Shown: piece by piece, positions 1-5,270 of the stretch
Layout: the number at the start of each line of letters is the position of its first letter
Numbering within the stretch: the stretch's first letter is position 1
From: Kiritimatiellales bacterium
Lineage (GTDB): Bacteria; Verrucomicrobiota; Kiritimatiellia; Kiritimatiellales; Pontiellaceae
Direction: 5' to 3'
Assembly: GCA_015486775.1 (NCBI GenBank)
Contig: WFRA01000084.1
Location: 1 to 5,462 of the forward strand
Length of the DNA stretch: 5,462 nt
The notes under the pieces: generated by a model
Seen by the model: only the letters and a program-made list of their open reading frames with translations
Database searches by the model: none
Told to the model about the DNA's origin: nothing
Position numbers and translations under genes: made by a program

Positions 1-593
1 ATCCGGAGCTGTATGCCAAGATCCATCCGGCCGACCATTTGTTCGAGGAGCGAGTGGAGTGTTTGCGGCGGTTGCGCCGCACGGGCTACCAGGTCGGCAC
101 CGGCGTCATGATGGGGCTACCGGGGCAGACGATGGAGGATCTCGCCAACGATATTCTTTTTCTCAAGCAGATCGACATCGACATGGTGGGCATGGGGCCG
201 TACATCCCGCATTCCGACACGCCGATGGGCAAGGAGGTGCCGCCCTATAGCGACGAACAGAAAAGAGCGGCGCTGGAGCTGGGGCTGAAAATGATTGCCG
301 TCATGCGCATTGTGCTCAAGGACATTAACATTGCCGCCGCCACCGCGCTCCAAGCCTTGGAATATACCGGTCGGGAGCAGGGCCTGCGCTGCGGTGCCAA
401 CGTCATTATGCCCAATGTCACCGAAACCGGCTACCGCCCCAAATACCAGCTCTACGACGACAAGCCCTGCACCGACGAAAACTCCGCCATGTGCCGCGGC
501 TGCCTGAGCGGCCGCATCAAGGGCATCGGCGAAACCGTCGGCTTTGGTGAGTGGGGCGATTCGCCGCACTTCCATAAACGGGAACCGGAATAG
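1..593 (+). CDS. hydE: [FeFe] hydrogenase H-cluster radical SAM maturase HydE (5' end outside window)
   Basis: HydE is a cytoplasmic radical SAM enzyme that works with HydG and HydF to build the H-cluster of [FeFe] hydrogenase, acting on the iron-cysteine synthon made by HydG. The frame is open from base 3 (reading PELYAKIHP) to the TAG at 591-593, giving 196 visible residues of a family usually near 350 aa. The N-terminal half, including the radical SAM CX3CX2C motif, lies upstream of the window. Visible family hallmarks are GLPGQT (visible residues 38-43), the barrel segment GMGPYIPHSDTP, and a C-terminal CX7CX2C cysteine set (codons at 468, 492 and 501). That spacing matches the accessory [2Fe-2S] site known in Thermotoga HydE. 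A TTG at 39 is only an internal leucine. No hydG, hydF or hydrogenase gene is in view. BioB and PylB are relatives but lack this C-terminal pattern. The identification is strong. Confidence 0.93.
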   Translation, partial: PELYAKIHPADHLFEERVECLRRLRRTGYQVGTGVMMGLPGQTMEDLANDILFLKQIDIDMVGMGPYIPHSDTPMGKEVPPYSDEQKRAALELGLKMIAVMRIVLKDINIAAATALQALEYTGREQGLRCGANVIMPNVTETGYRPKYQLYDDKPCTDENSAMCRGCLSGRIKGIGETVGFGEWGDSPHFHKREPE

Positions 594-596
594 GGG

Positions 597-962
597 CTAC
601 TCTACCTTTTCCCAGACGATGGGGTCGGCGTTCGGCTCGATGGTCGGCGCTTTTTTCTTGCGGCCACCCTTGCCTTCCGGCTCCGGATGGAGCAGGTGGG
701 CGATGCCGTCGATGGTCATCCCCAGCACGATCACAACAATGCCGTAGAGGTAGAGCGTTGAGACGCTGCTGCGATCCAGCAGGTTGATCATGCAGAGCGG
801 GGACAGTACCAAAATGAGCGCCAGTCGGGTGAAGGCGAAGCGTCTGGAAACGACAACCTTCAAGAGGATGGAGAGAAGAATCCCGATACCCACCATGATG
901 GCTACGGCAATCGTTCCGGAGATCAGTTGGCTAGCGATCTGCTCGTCGATACTAATATGCAT
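597..962 (-). CDS. small three-helix membrane protein, function unknown
   Basis: I do not recognise this 121-residue protein. Three hydrophobic segments are visible at about residues 13-38, 44-62 and 69-91, followed by a soluble tail (92-121) with a basic patch, GKGGRKKK. The loop between helices 1 and 2 is basic (K35, R40, R41, R46) and the N-terminus is acidic, so the positive-inside rule suggests N-terminus out and C-terminal tail in the cytoplasm. No signal peptidase site or catalytic motif is visible. The start is the only ATG before an in-frame stop upstream. The purine-rich GGAAGA abuts the ATG, which is poor Shine-Dalgarno spacing, so the start is uncertain. The stop lies 3 bp from the hydE stop, tail to tail. 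The gene diverges from glmM and probably has its own promoter in 963-1163. Confidence 0.65.
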   Translation of the reverse strand: MHISIDEQIASQLISGTIAVAIMVGIGILLSILLKVVVSRRFAFTRLALILVLSPLCMINLLDRSSVSTLYLYGIVVIVLGMTIDGIAHLLHPEPEGKGGRKKKAPTIEPNADPIVWEKVE

Positions 963-972
963 TCTTCCATGC

Positions 973-989
973 GGGATCGAACCGATCCC
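973..989. repeat. perfect 7-bp inverted repeat in the divergent intergenic region
   Basis: GGGATCG (973-979) and its exact complement CGATCCC (983-989) are separated by AAC. The hairpin sits 10 bp upstream of the start codon of the minus-strand membrane protein gene, within the 201-bp region (963-1163) shared with glmM. It could be a leader hairpin for that gene or a small operator. No T-run follows on either strand, so it is not an intrinsic terminator. I see no convincing -35/-10 pair in the rest of this region. Confidence 0.4.
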
Positions 990-1153
990 CTCCCTTTGAA
1001 CCGGAAGCTAGCATCTGCCACGCCCGGCTTTCCAGCCAAAACAAACAATGATATTTGGCCGGGGATTCTATCCAAAATTCGTGTTAATCGGCGTTTATTT
1101 GCGCCCCGTTTTGTGGATAATGCCCGCTTCTTCAAGTTGGAGATAGGGAATCT

Positions 1154-1157
1154 GGAG
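1154..1157 (+). promoter_or_regulatory. Shine-Dalgarno site of glmM
   Basis: GGAG lies 6 nt before the ATG at 1164. It decides the start: the frame stays open upstream to about 927, but the family N-terminus (MGKLFGTDGVRG) begins exactly at this ATG. Confidence 0.8.
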
Positions 1158-1163
1158 AAAACC

Positions 1164-2525
1164 ATGGGAAAACTATTTGGAACAGATGGTGTTCGCGGCA
1201 TGGCGAACGAAGGGAACATGACGGCGGAGATGGTGCTGCAGATTGGCCGCGCCACGGCCTACACCTGCAAGGAGTACCACAAGGAGCAGGGCACTCGCCC
1301 GCGCATCATCATTGGCAAGGATACGCGGCTGAGCGGCTACATGCTCGAAAACGCGCTGACGGCCGGCATCACCTCGATGGGCGTGGATGTGCTGTTGCTC
1401 GGCCCTATCCCAACCCCGGCGGTGGCGTTTATCACCCAGAGTATGCGGGCGGATGCCGGCATCGTGATCTCGGCCTCGCACAATCCCTACTTCGACAACG
1501 GCATCAAAATTTTCGCGCGCACCGGCTACAAGCTGCCCGACGAAATGGAGGAGGAGATCGAAGAGCTGGTACTGAGCGGGCGCATCAATAACATTCGTGC
1601 GGTGGCCCAGGAGGTTGGCAAGGCGAAGCGCATCGACGATGCCATGGGGCGCTATATCGAATTCTGCAAAAATACCTTTCCCGACGGCATGACGCTTGAC
1701 GGCATGAAGGTGGTGCTCGACTGCTCCAACGGAGCCACCTACAAATGCGCGCCGCTCATTTTTTCCGAGCTCGGTGCGGAAGTAACCACCATCCATGCAT
1801 GCCCCGACGGCATGAACATCAACGACGACTGCGGCTCGCAGCATACCCAGGATCTGCGCACCAAGGTCAAGGGGCTGAAAGCCAACGTAGGGCTGGCGTT
1901 CGATGGCGACGGCGACCGCTTGATTGCCGTCGACGAAAACGGTAACGAACTGACCGGCGACCAAATCATCGCCATCTGTACCAAGCACTACAAAGACAAC
2001 GGCCTGCTGAAAAACAACCTCGTGGTCGGCACGGTGATGAGCAACATTGGCTTCCACGTCGCCCTCAAGGAACTCGGCATCGAAACCGAGGTCTCCGACG
2101 TGGGCGACCGTTGCGTGCTGGAACTCATGCAAGAGCGCGATGCTGTCCTCGGCGGCGAGGATTCTGGGCATATTATTTTCCACAACTACCACACCACCGG
2201 CGACGGCATCCTCTCCGCGCTCCAATTGCTGGGCATCATGCGCCAGTCTGGAAAGCTGCTCTCCGAGTTGGCCAAGGTGATGGATGTCTTCCCCCAAGTG
2301 CTCATCAATGTCGACGTTGCGGAAAAGCCGCCGCTTCCGGAGATTGGAAAATTGCAGGACGCCATCAAAGAAGCCGAGGCCGAACTGGGCGACAAAGGCC
2401 GCGTGCTCATCCGTTATTCTGGAACCCAGCCCATGTGCCGCGTGATGGTCGAAGGCCCGACCGAGCAGCAGACCAGCGAAATCGCCGAGCACCTCGCCGG
2501 CGTCGTCAAGGAGTGTATTGGATAA
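1164..2525 (+). CDS. glmM: phosphoglucosamine mutase GlmM
   Basis: GlmM converts glucosamine-6-phosphate to glucosamine-1-phosphate in the cytoplasm, on the route to UDP-GlcNAc, peptidoglycan and lipopolysaccharide. The 453 residues match the usual length of about 445-450. Hallmarks in order are the N-terminal KLFGTDGVRG; the active-site loop SASHNP (103-108), whose second serine, S105, should be the phosphoserine; the metal loop DGDGDR (247-252); the sugar-binding loop GGEDSGH (330-336); and the C-terminal phosphate-binding loop RYSGTQP (417-423). The last loop has Gln where many GlmMs have Glu (SGTEP). The start is fixed by a good Shine-Dalgarno site and by the family N-terminus. The ABC ATPase gene follows almost without a gap, so the two are probably co-transcribed. 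Phosphomannomutase is the main alternative, but the overall motif set is GlmM. Confidence 0.97.
   Translation: MGKLFGTDGVRGMANEGNMTAEMVLQIGRATAYTCKEYHKEQGTRPRIIIGKDTRLSGYMLENALTAGITSMGVDVLLLGPIPTPAVAFITQSMRADAGIVISASHNPYFDNGIKIFARTGYKLPDEMEEEIEELVLSGRINNIRAVAQEVGKAKRIDDAMGRYIEFCKNTFPDGMTLDGMKVVLDCSNGATYKCAPLIFSELGAEVTTIHACPDGMNINDDCGSQHTQDLRTKVKGLKANVGLAFDGDGDRLIAVDENGNELTGDQIIAICTKHYKDNGLLKNNLVVGTVMSNIGFHVALKELGIETEVSDVGDRCVLELMQERDAVLGGEDSGHIIFHNYHTTGDGILSALQLLGIMRQSGKLLSELAKVMDVFPQVLINVDVAEKPPLPEIGKLQDAIKEAEAELGDKGRVLIRYSGTQPMCRVMVEGPTEQQTSEIAEHLAGVVKECIG
2508..2513 (+). promoter_or_regulatory. Shine-Dalgarno-like AAGGAG ahead of the ABC ATPase, start ambiguous
   Basis: AAGGAG lies inside the last codons of glmM. 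It is 4 nt from an in-frame TTG (2518), which would overlap the glmM stop, and 13 nt from the ATG at 2527. Neither spacing is ideal. Termination at 2525 followed at once by an ATG suggests translational coupling. Confidence 0.5.
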
Positions 2526-2526
2526 A

Positions 2527-3195
2527 ATGGAAACGATTCTACAGGCGGAGAATATCGAGCGGGTCTACACGATTGGCAAGACCACCTTGGATGTATTGAA
2601 GGGGGTGTCGCTGGAGGTGAAGGCGGGCGAGACGGTGTCGATCATGGGCGAGAGCGGGTCGGGTAAGAGCACGCTGTTGCATGTGCTTGGCGGACTGGAT
2701 ACTCCAAGGGCTGGAAAAGTCCGGTTCAAGGGGCAGGATGTCTACGGCATGTCGTCGGCGCGGCGTTCCCGCTTCCGCGCGGAGGATGTCGGGTTTCTCT
2801 TCCAGTCGTTCCATCTGCTGCCGGAGCTGGATATTCTTGAAAATGTGGCGTTGCCGGCCATGGCCGTCCGGGTCTCGGGAGATCCGAAGGAGCGGGCGGC
2901 GGAGCTTTTGACGGAAGTGGGGCTGGGCGAGCGCATTGGCCACCGCCCCCAGGAGCTTTCCGGCGGCGAGCAGCAGAGGGCGGCGCTGGCGCGGGCGTTG
3001 ATGAACGAGCCGGACATCATTTTCTGCGATGAACCGACCGGCAATTTGGACTCGAAAACCGGCGACAAGGTTTTGCATTATTTGTTTCAACTCGTCGCGG
3101 GTCGCGGGCATACTCTTGTGCTTGTTACCCATAGCCGGGATGTGGCTTCGCGCTGCTCGCGCCAGCTTGTCCTCAAAGATGGGTTGCTGATTTAG
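2527..3195 (+). CDS. ABC transporter ATP-binding protein, LolD/MacB type
   Basis: This is a complete single-domain ABC ATPase of 222 residues, counted from the ATG. It shows Walker A GESGSGKST (41-49), Q-loop Q93 in FLFQSFHLLPE, signature LSGGEQQR (144-151), Walker B IIFCDEP (164-170), D-loop NLD (173-175) and H-loop H202. The HLLPELDILENVALP stretch and DEPTGNLD are typical of the LolD/FtsE/MacB group, which drives FtsX-fold permeases in lipoprotein release, macrolide or peptide export, or division. No permease is in view: a repeat element begins at the TAG stop. The substrate therefore cannot be assigned; LolD is the best guess and MacB- or FtsE-like is possible. An alternative TTG start at 2518 would add three residues. 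The gene is probably co-expressed with glmM, giving an envelope-related pair. The motif set looks fully functional. Confidence 0.92.
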   Translation: METILQAENIERVYTIGKTTLDVLKGVSLEVKAGETVSIMGESGSGKSTLLHVLGGLDTPRAGKVRFKGQDVYGMSSARRSRFRAEDVGFLFQSFHLLPELDILENVALPAMAVRVSGDPKERAAELLTEVGLGERIGHRPQELSGGEQQRAALARALMNEPDIIFCDEPTGNLDSKTGDKVLHYLFQLVAGRGHTLVLVTHSRDVASRCSRQLVLKDGLLI

Positions 3196-3225
3196 AACCA
3201 CAGATGGACACAGGTAGACACGGAT
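3196..3225 (+). repeat. left arm, copy 1 (three 10-nt units)
   Basis: The units are AACCACAGAT, GGACACAGGT and AGACACGGAT. The match to copy 2 extends 2 nt to the left (from 3194, inside the TAG stop) and to 3231 on the right. Confidence 0.8.
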
Positions 3226-3254
3226 CTGAATGGATGGCGGAATGGGATCTTTTT

Positions 3255-3284
3255 ATCTGTGTTGATCGGTGTTTATCTGTGGTT
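3255..3284 (-). repeat. right arm, copy 1 (inverted)
   Basis: Read on the - strand, the units are AACCACAGAT, AAACACCGAT and CAACACAGAT. They share the ACAC core and the terminal GAT with the left arm. Confidence 0.8.
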
Positions 3285-3326
3285 TCTTTTATTGAATAGG
3301 GAAAGCGAACGTGTTGTGAAGTATGG

Positions 3327-3332
3327 AAGGAG
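3327..3332 (+). promoter_or_regulatory. Shine-Dalgarno site of the GxxExxY gene
   Basis: AAGGAG lies 8 nt before the ATG at 3341. The earlier in-frame ATG at 3323 has no comparable site and would place AAGGAG inside the coding sequence, so 3341 is preferred. Confidence 0.7.
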
Positions 3333-3362
3333 AACCACAGATGGATGCAGATGGACACGGAT
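3333..3362 (+). repeat. left arm, copy 2, overlapping the gene start
   Basis: The units are AACCACAGAT, GGATGCAGAT and GGACACGGAT. The ATG at 3341 falls across the first and second units, so the repeat encodes the protein's first residues (MDADGHG). The match to copy 1 runs from 3331 to 3368. Confidence 0.8.
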
Positions 3363-3724
3363 TTGAATATAAAAATGAGACTCGCGAGATAATCGGATGT
3401 TCGATGGAGGTGCTGAATGAGCTTGGACATGGATTGCTTGAAAAGCCTTATGAAAATGCTTTGTGCGTGGAGTTTGGCTTGAGAGATATTCCCTATGCCC
3501 AGCAAGCCCGCTACAAGGTTCTCTATAAGAATGTTCAGGTTGGGGAATATATTCCCGATCTGATTGTTTTTGATAAAATCGTAGTTGACACAAAAGTGAT
3601 TGATCGCATTACCGATCACGAAATTGGTCAAATGTTGAACTATCTTAAAATCACAGGCCATAGAGTTGGCCTTATTATTAATTTCAAAAAAGCAAAGCTT
3701 GAATGGAAGCGGGTAGCTCTGTAG
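3341..3724 (+). CDS. GxxExxY family protein, PD-(D/E)XK nuclease-like
   Basis: This 127-residue protein carries the family motif GLLEKPY (31-37), preceded by the usual NELGH. The C-terminal half resembles a PD-(D/E)XK nuclease core: D73 in YIPDLIVFDKIVVDTK, D83 and K85 as the (D/E)XK triplet, then QMLNYLKITG (97-106) and VGLIINF. Relatives I recall have ELK at the triplet; here it reads DTK, conservative and permitted by the superfamily pattern but worth noting. The molecular function of the family is, to my knowledge, not settled. The ATG at 3341 is chosen over 3323 for its Shine-Dalgarno site. The first nine codons lie inside the left arm of the flanking repeat. Codon and base use are AT-rich, unlike the neighbours, which points to transfer. 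Family assignment is strong; nuclease activity is inference. Confidence 0.9.
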   Translation: MDADGHGFEYKNETREIIGCSMEVLNELGHGLLEKPYENALCVEFGLRDIPYAQQARYKVLYKNVQVGEYIPDLIVFDKIVVDTKVIDRITDHEIGQMLNYLKITGHRVGLIINFKKAKLEWKRVAL

Positions 3725-3737
3725 CACTCCCTCCATG

Positions 3738-3767
3738 ATCTGTGTGAATCAGTGTTTATCTGTGGTT
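3738..3767 (-). repeat. right arm, copy 2 (inverted)
   Basis: Read on the - strand, the units are AACCACAGAT, AAACACTGAT and TCACACAGAT. A run of six T (3772-3777) lies 4 nt beyond it and could help end transcription of the gene inside the unit. Confidence 0.8.
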
Positions 3768-3815
3768 CCTGTTTTTTCGCGGTTAGAATTTTAGGATTTA
3801 TATTGGAGAAGGTAG

Positions 3816-4685
3816 ATGAAAATATTTTTAGGTGATAAATTAGTGGATGAGAAGGATGCGGTGGTGTCGGTGTTCGACCACGGGTTGCTTTATGGCGACG
3901 GGGTGTTCGAGGGCATCCGCGCTTACCATGGCCGCGTGTTTTTACTGGACGAACATATCGACCGGCTCTACGACTCGGCCAAGGCGATTGCGCTCGATAT
4001 CCCGATGGACAAGGCGGCGATGGCGCAGGCGGTGGTCGATACCTGCAAGGCCAACGACATTGCCGATGGCTACATCCGCCTCGTGGTAACGCGCGGCAAG
4101 GGCACACTGGGGCTGAACCCGTATCTCTGCAAGAAGGCGCAGACCATCATCATCGCGGCCAAGATCCAGCTCTATCCGCAGGAGCTCTACGACAACGGCC
4201 TGAAGATTGTCACGGTGGGCACCGTCCGCAACCACACGGAGGCGATCAACCCGCGCGTCAAGAGCCTGAACTATCTCAACAACGTCATGGCCAAGATCGA
4301 GGCGATCAACGCCGGCTGCATGGAGTGCCTGATGCTCAATCCGCAGGGGCAGGTGGCGGAGGCTTCTGGCGACAATGTCTTTGCCATCAAGAATGGGGTC
4401 ATCACCACGCCGCCGAGCTGGTGCGGTGCGCTCGAGGGGCTCACCCGCAACAAGGTGATGGAGCTGGCCCGCGAGGCTGGATACATCGTGCGCGAGGATG
4501 TGATGGCGCGCTACGACCTCTATGTCGCCGACGAGGTGTTCCTCACCGGAACGGCCGCCGAAATCATCTCGGTGGTCGATATCGACAAGCGCCCGATCGG
4601 CGACGGAAAGCCCGGAAAAACTACGCGGCAGCTGCGCGACCTCTATGTGGAATGTACCCGCAACGAAGGCGCGCTGATAGAATAA
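3816..4685 (+). CDS. ilvE: branched-chain amino acid aminotransferase IlvE (class IV PLP enzyme)
   Basis: IlvE transfers the amino group between glutamate and the 2-oxo acids of valine, leucine and isoleucine, the last step of their synthesis, in the cytoplasm. The 289 residues show the fold-type IV layout: SVFDHGLLYGDGVFEGIRAY (18-37), R93 in VVTRGKGTLG, the PLP lysine K149 in RVKSLNYLNN, E182 in AEASGDN, the phosphate-binding ALEGLTR (205-211) and TGTAAEI (244-250). YGDGVFEGIR with KSLNYLNN resembles the short archaeal-type IlvE more than D-alanine aminotransferase or ADC lyase, although substrate choice in this fold cannot be fixed by eye. GGAG at 3805-3808 is 7 nt from the ATG and supports the start. 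No other branched-chain pathway gene is nearby. The GxxExxY unit lies immediately upstream, so its promoter must sit in or near that repeat. Confidence 0.93.
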   Translation: MKIFLGDKLVDEKDAVVSVFDHGLLYGDGVFEGIRAYHGRVFLLDEHIDRLYDSAKAIALDIPMDKAAMAQAVVDTCKANDIADGYIRLVVTRGKGTLGLNPYLCKKAQTIIIAAKIQLYPQELYDNGLKIVTVGTVRNHTEAINPRVKSLNYLNNVMAKIEAINAGCMECLMLNPQGQVAEASGDNVFAIKNGVITTPPSWCGALEGLTRNKVMELAREAGYIVREDVMARYDLYVADEVFLTGTAAEIISVVDIDKRPIGDGKPGKTTRQLRDLYVECTRNEGALIE

Positions 4686-4739
4686 AGTCCAAGGTCTGGA
4701 ACAAAAGTCCAAAGTCTACAGCCTATAGCCCAAAGCCTG
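4685..4739. repeat. degenerate 7-nt tandem repeat, consensus about AAGYCYA
   Basis: Five heptads run in phase at 4705-4739: AAGTCCA, AAGTCTA, CAGCCTA, TAGCCCA and AAGCCTG. Two more lie at 4685-4698 (AAGTCCA, AGGTCTG), separated by a 6-nt spacer. The array fills almost the whole gap between the ilvE stop and the mcsA ATG, and occupies the place where an mcsA Shine-Dalgarno site would be expected; none is visible there. Function unknown. Confidence 0.7.
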
Positions 4740-4742
4740 AAC

Positions 4743-5270
4743 ATGAAATGCGAATGCTGCCATGAAGCCGAAGCCACGATCCACCTGACGCAGGTGATCG
4801 ACGGCAACGTCAAAAAACTCAACCTCTGCCCGGATTGCGCGGCGGAGAGCGGGATTGATCTCAACTCCCCGATTTCGATCACCGATATCCTGATGGGGCT
4901 GGGTGCCCAGCCGCCGGAGGTTTCGCCCGCTGCGGCGGAGTTCGACCTCTCGTGCAGCCGGTGCCAGCTCACGCGCACCGAGTTCAAGAAGCGCTCGCGC
5001 CTCGGTTGCCCGGAATGCTACAACGCCTTTATGGGCGAGCTGACCGCGTTGACCAAGGCGATGCACCACAGCGGCCAGCACATTGGCAAGATTCCGGTGT
5101 GCCAGGGCAGCCAGGCGCGCATCACCGCCCAGATCGCCGCGCTGCAAAAGGATATTGCAACCGCCATCGCCATGGAGCAGTACGAGGAGGCGGCCAGCCT
5201 GCGCGACAAGATCAAGGCGCTCAGGGAAAATGTCCAATCCTCGGAAACCGGAGCATCCAATGACGCTTGA
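4743..5270 (+). CDS. mcsA: McsA-like zinc-binding activator of arginine kinase, with UVR motif
   Basis: McsA binds and activates the protein arginine kinase McsB, which marks proteins with phosphoarginine for Clp proteolysis in Bacillus. The 175 residues show four CXXC pairs: C3/C6 (with an extra C5), C29/C32, C71/C74 and C89/C92, the zinc-ribbon arrangement of the family. A C-terminal UVR motif follows (about 128-163), with the EQYEEAASLRDKIKAL signature also found in UvrB and UvrC. The order, zinc modules then UVR helices, and the length agree with McsA. It overlaps the next gene, mcsB, by 11 bp, which strongly supports the assignment. The ATG follows a heptad repeat and lacks a clear Shine-Dalgarno site. 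No ctsR or clpC is in view; either could lie beyond the window. Confidence 0.9.
   Translation: MKCECCHEAEATIHLTQVIDGNVKKLNLCPDCAAESGIDLNSPISITDILMGLGAQPPEVSPAAAEFDLSCSRCQLTRTEFKKRSRLGCPECYNAFMGELTALTKAMHHSGQHIGKIPVCQGSQARITAQIAALQKDIATAIAMEQYEEAASLRDKIKALRENVQSSETGASNDA
5250..5253 (+). promoter_or_regulatory. Shine-Dalgarno site of mcsB
   Basis: GGAG inside the end of mcsA lies 6 nt from the ATG at 5260. It supports this start and the 11-bp overlap with mcsA. Confidence 0.7.

Larger units (their letters stand above)
3196..3284 (+). mobile_element. empty inverted-arm repeat element (MITE-like), related to the GxxExxY unit
   Basis: The left arm (3196-3225) and right arm (3255-3284) are inverted relative to each other, each made of three 10-nt units. 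The outermost unit pairs perfectly (AACCACAGAT with ATCTGTGGTT). As + strand RNA, 28 of 30 positions pair if G-U is allowed; only 23 of 30 are Watson-Crick. The loop is 29 nt. The element starts at the ABC ATPase stop codon and is followed by CTTTT (3286-3290), so it may also act as a weak terminator. Its arms match those around the downstream GxxExxY gene (left copies 33/38 identical, right copies 28/32), so it looks like the same unit without its gene. No target-site duplication is evident. Mobility is inferred. Confidence 0.65.
3333..3767 (+). mobile_element. 435-bp GxxExxY unit bounded by imperfect inverted arms
   Basis: The left arm (3333-3362) and right arm (3738-3767) are imperfect inverted copies, each three 10-nt units, enclosing a single gene. 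The left arm contains the start codon; the right arm begins 13 bp after the stop. The outermost 10 bp are perfectly complementary and identical to those of the empty copy at 3196-3284. The interior is AT-rich (about 38% G+C in two 60-base hand counts, against about 63% in a sample of ilvE), which suggests foreign origin. No transposase is present. I call it mobile-like because of the boundaries, the composition and the empty sister copy; movement is not shown. Confidence 0.6.

Noticed and set aside
960..1035. tRNA-like stretch on the - strand: GGTTCGATCCCGC resembles a T-arm, with a D-arm-like piece about 30 nt away
   Set aside because: In the TTCGATC register only three T-stem pairs form. 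I find no matching 7-bp acceptor stem and no proper anticodon stem. The resemblance is explained by the 7-bp palindrome at 973-989; at most it is a decayed relic.
1116..1121. GATAAT as a -10 box for glmM
   Set aside because: The sequence 17 nt upstream (GTTTAT) does not resemble a -35 box, so I do not list it as a promoter.
927..1163. In-frame open extension of glmM upstream of the ATG at 1164
   Set aside because: The conserved GlmM N-terminus and the Shine-Dalgarno site both sit at 1164; the extension has no family match and overlaps the divergent promoter region.
1173..2492. Long open frame (439 codons) on the - strand opposite glmM
   Set aside because: It is a shadow of glmM caused by high G+C at third codon positions, with low-complexity His/Val/Ala-rich translation and no recognisable domain.
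3323..3340. Earlier ATG start for the GxxExxY protein (six more residues, MEGEPQ)
   Set aside because: It lacks a Shine-Dalgarno site, whereas the ATG at 3341 has AAGGAG at 8-nt spacing.
3173..3736. 187-codon open frame on the - strand across the repeat and the GxxExxY gene
   Set aside because: It is antisense to a gene with clear family motifs, and its C-terminal part is simply translated repeat.
3196..3767. Possible CRISPR array from the repeated ACCACAGATG units
   Set aside because: There are only four arms, in inverted pairs, with spacings of 29 and about 375 nt and a gene between them; this is not a direct-repeat array with regular spacers.
3784..3789. TAGAAT-like hexamer as a -10 box for ilvE
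   Set aside because: There is no plausible -35 at the right distance; only T-rich DNA and the right repeat arm lie upstream. It is possible but unsupported.
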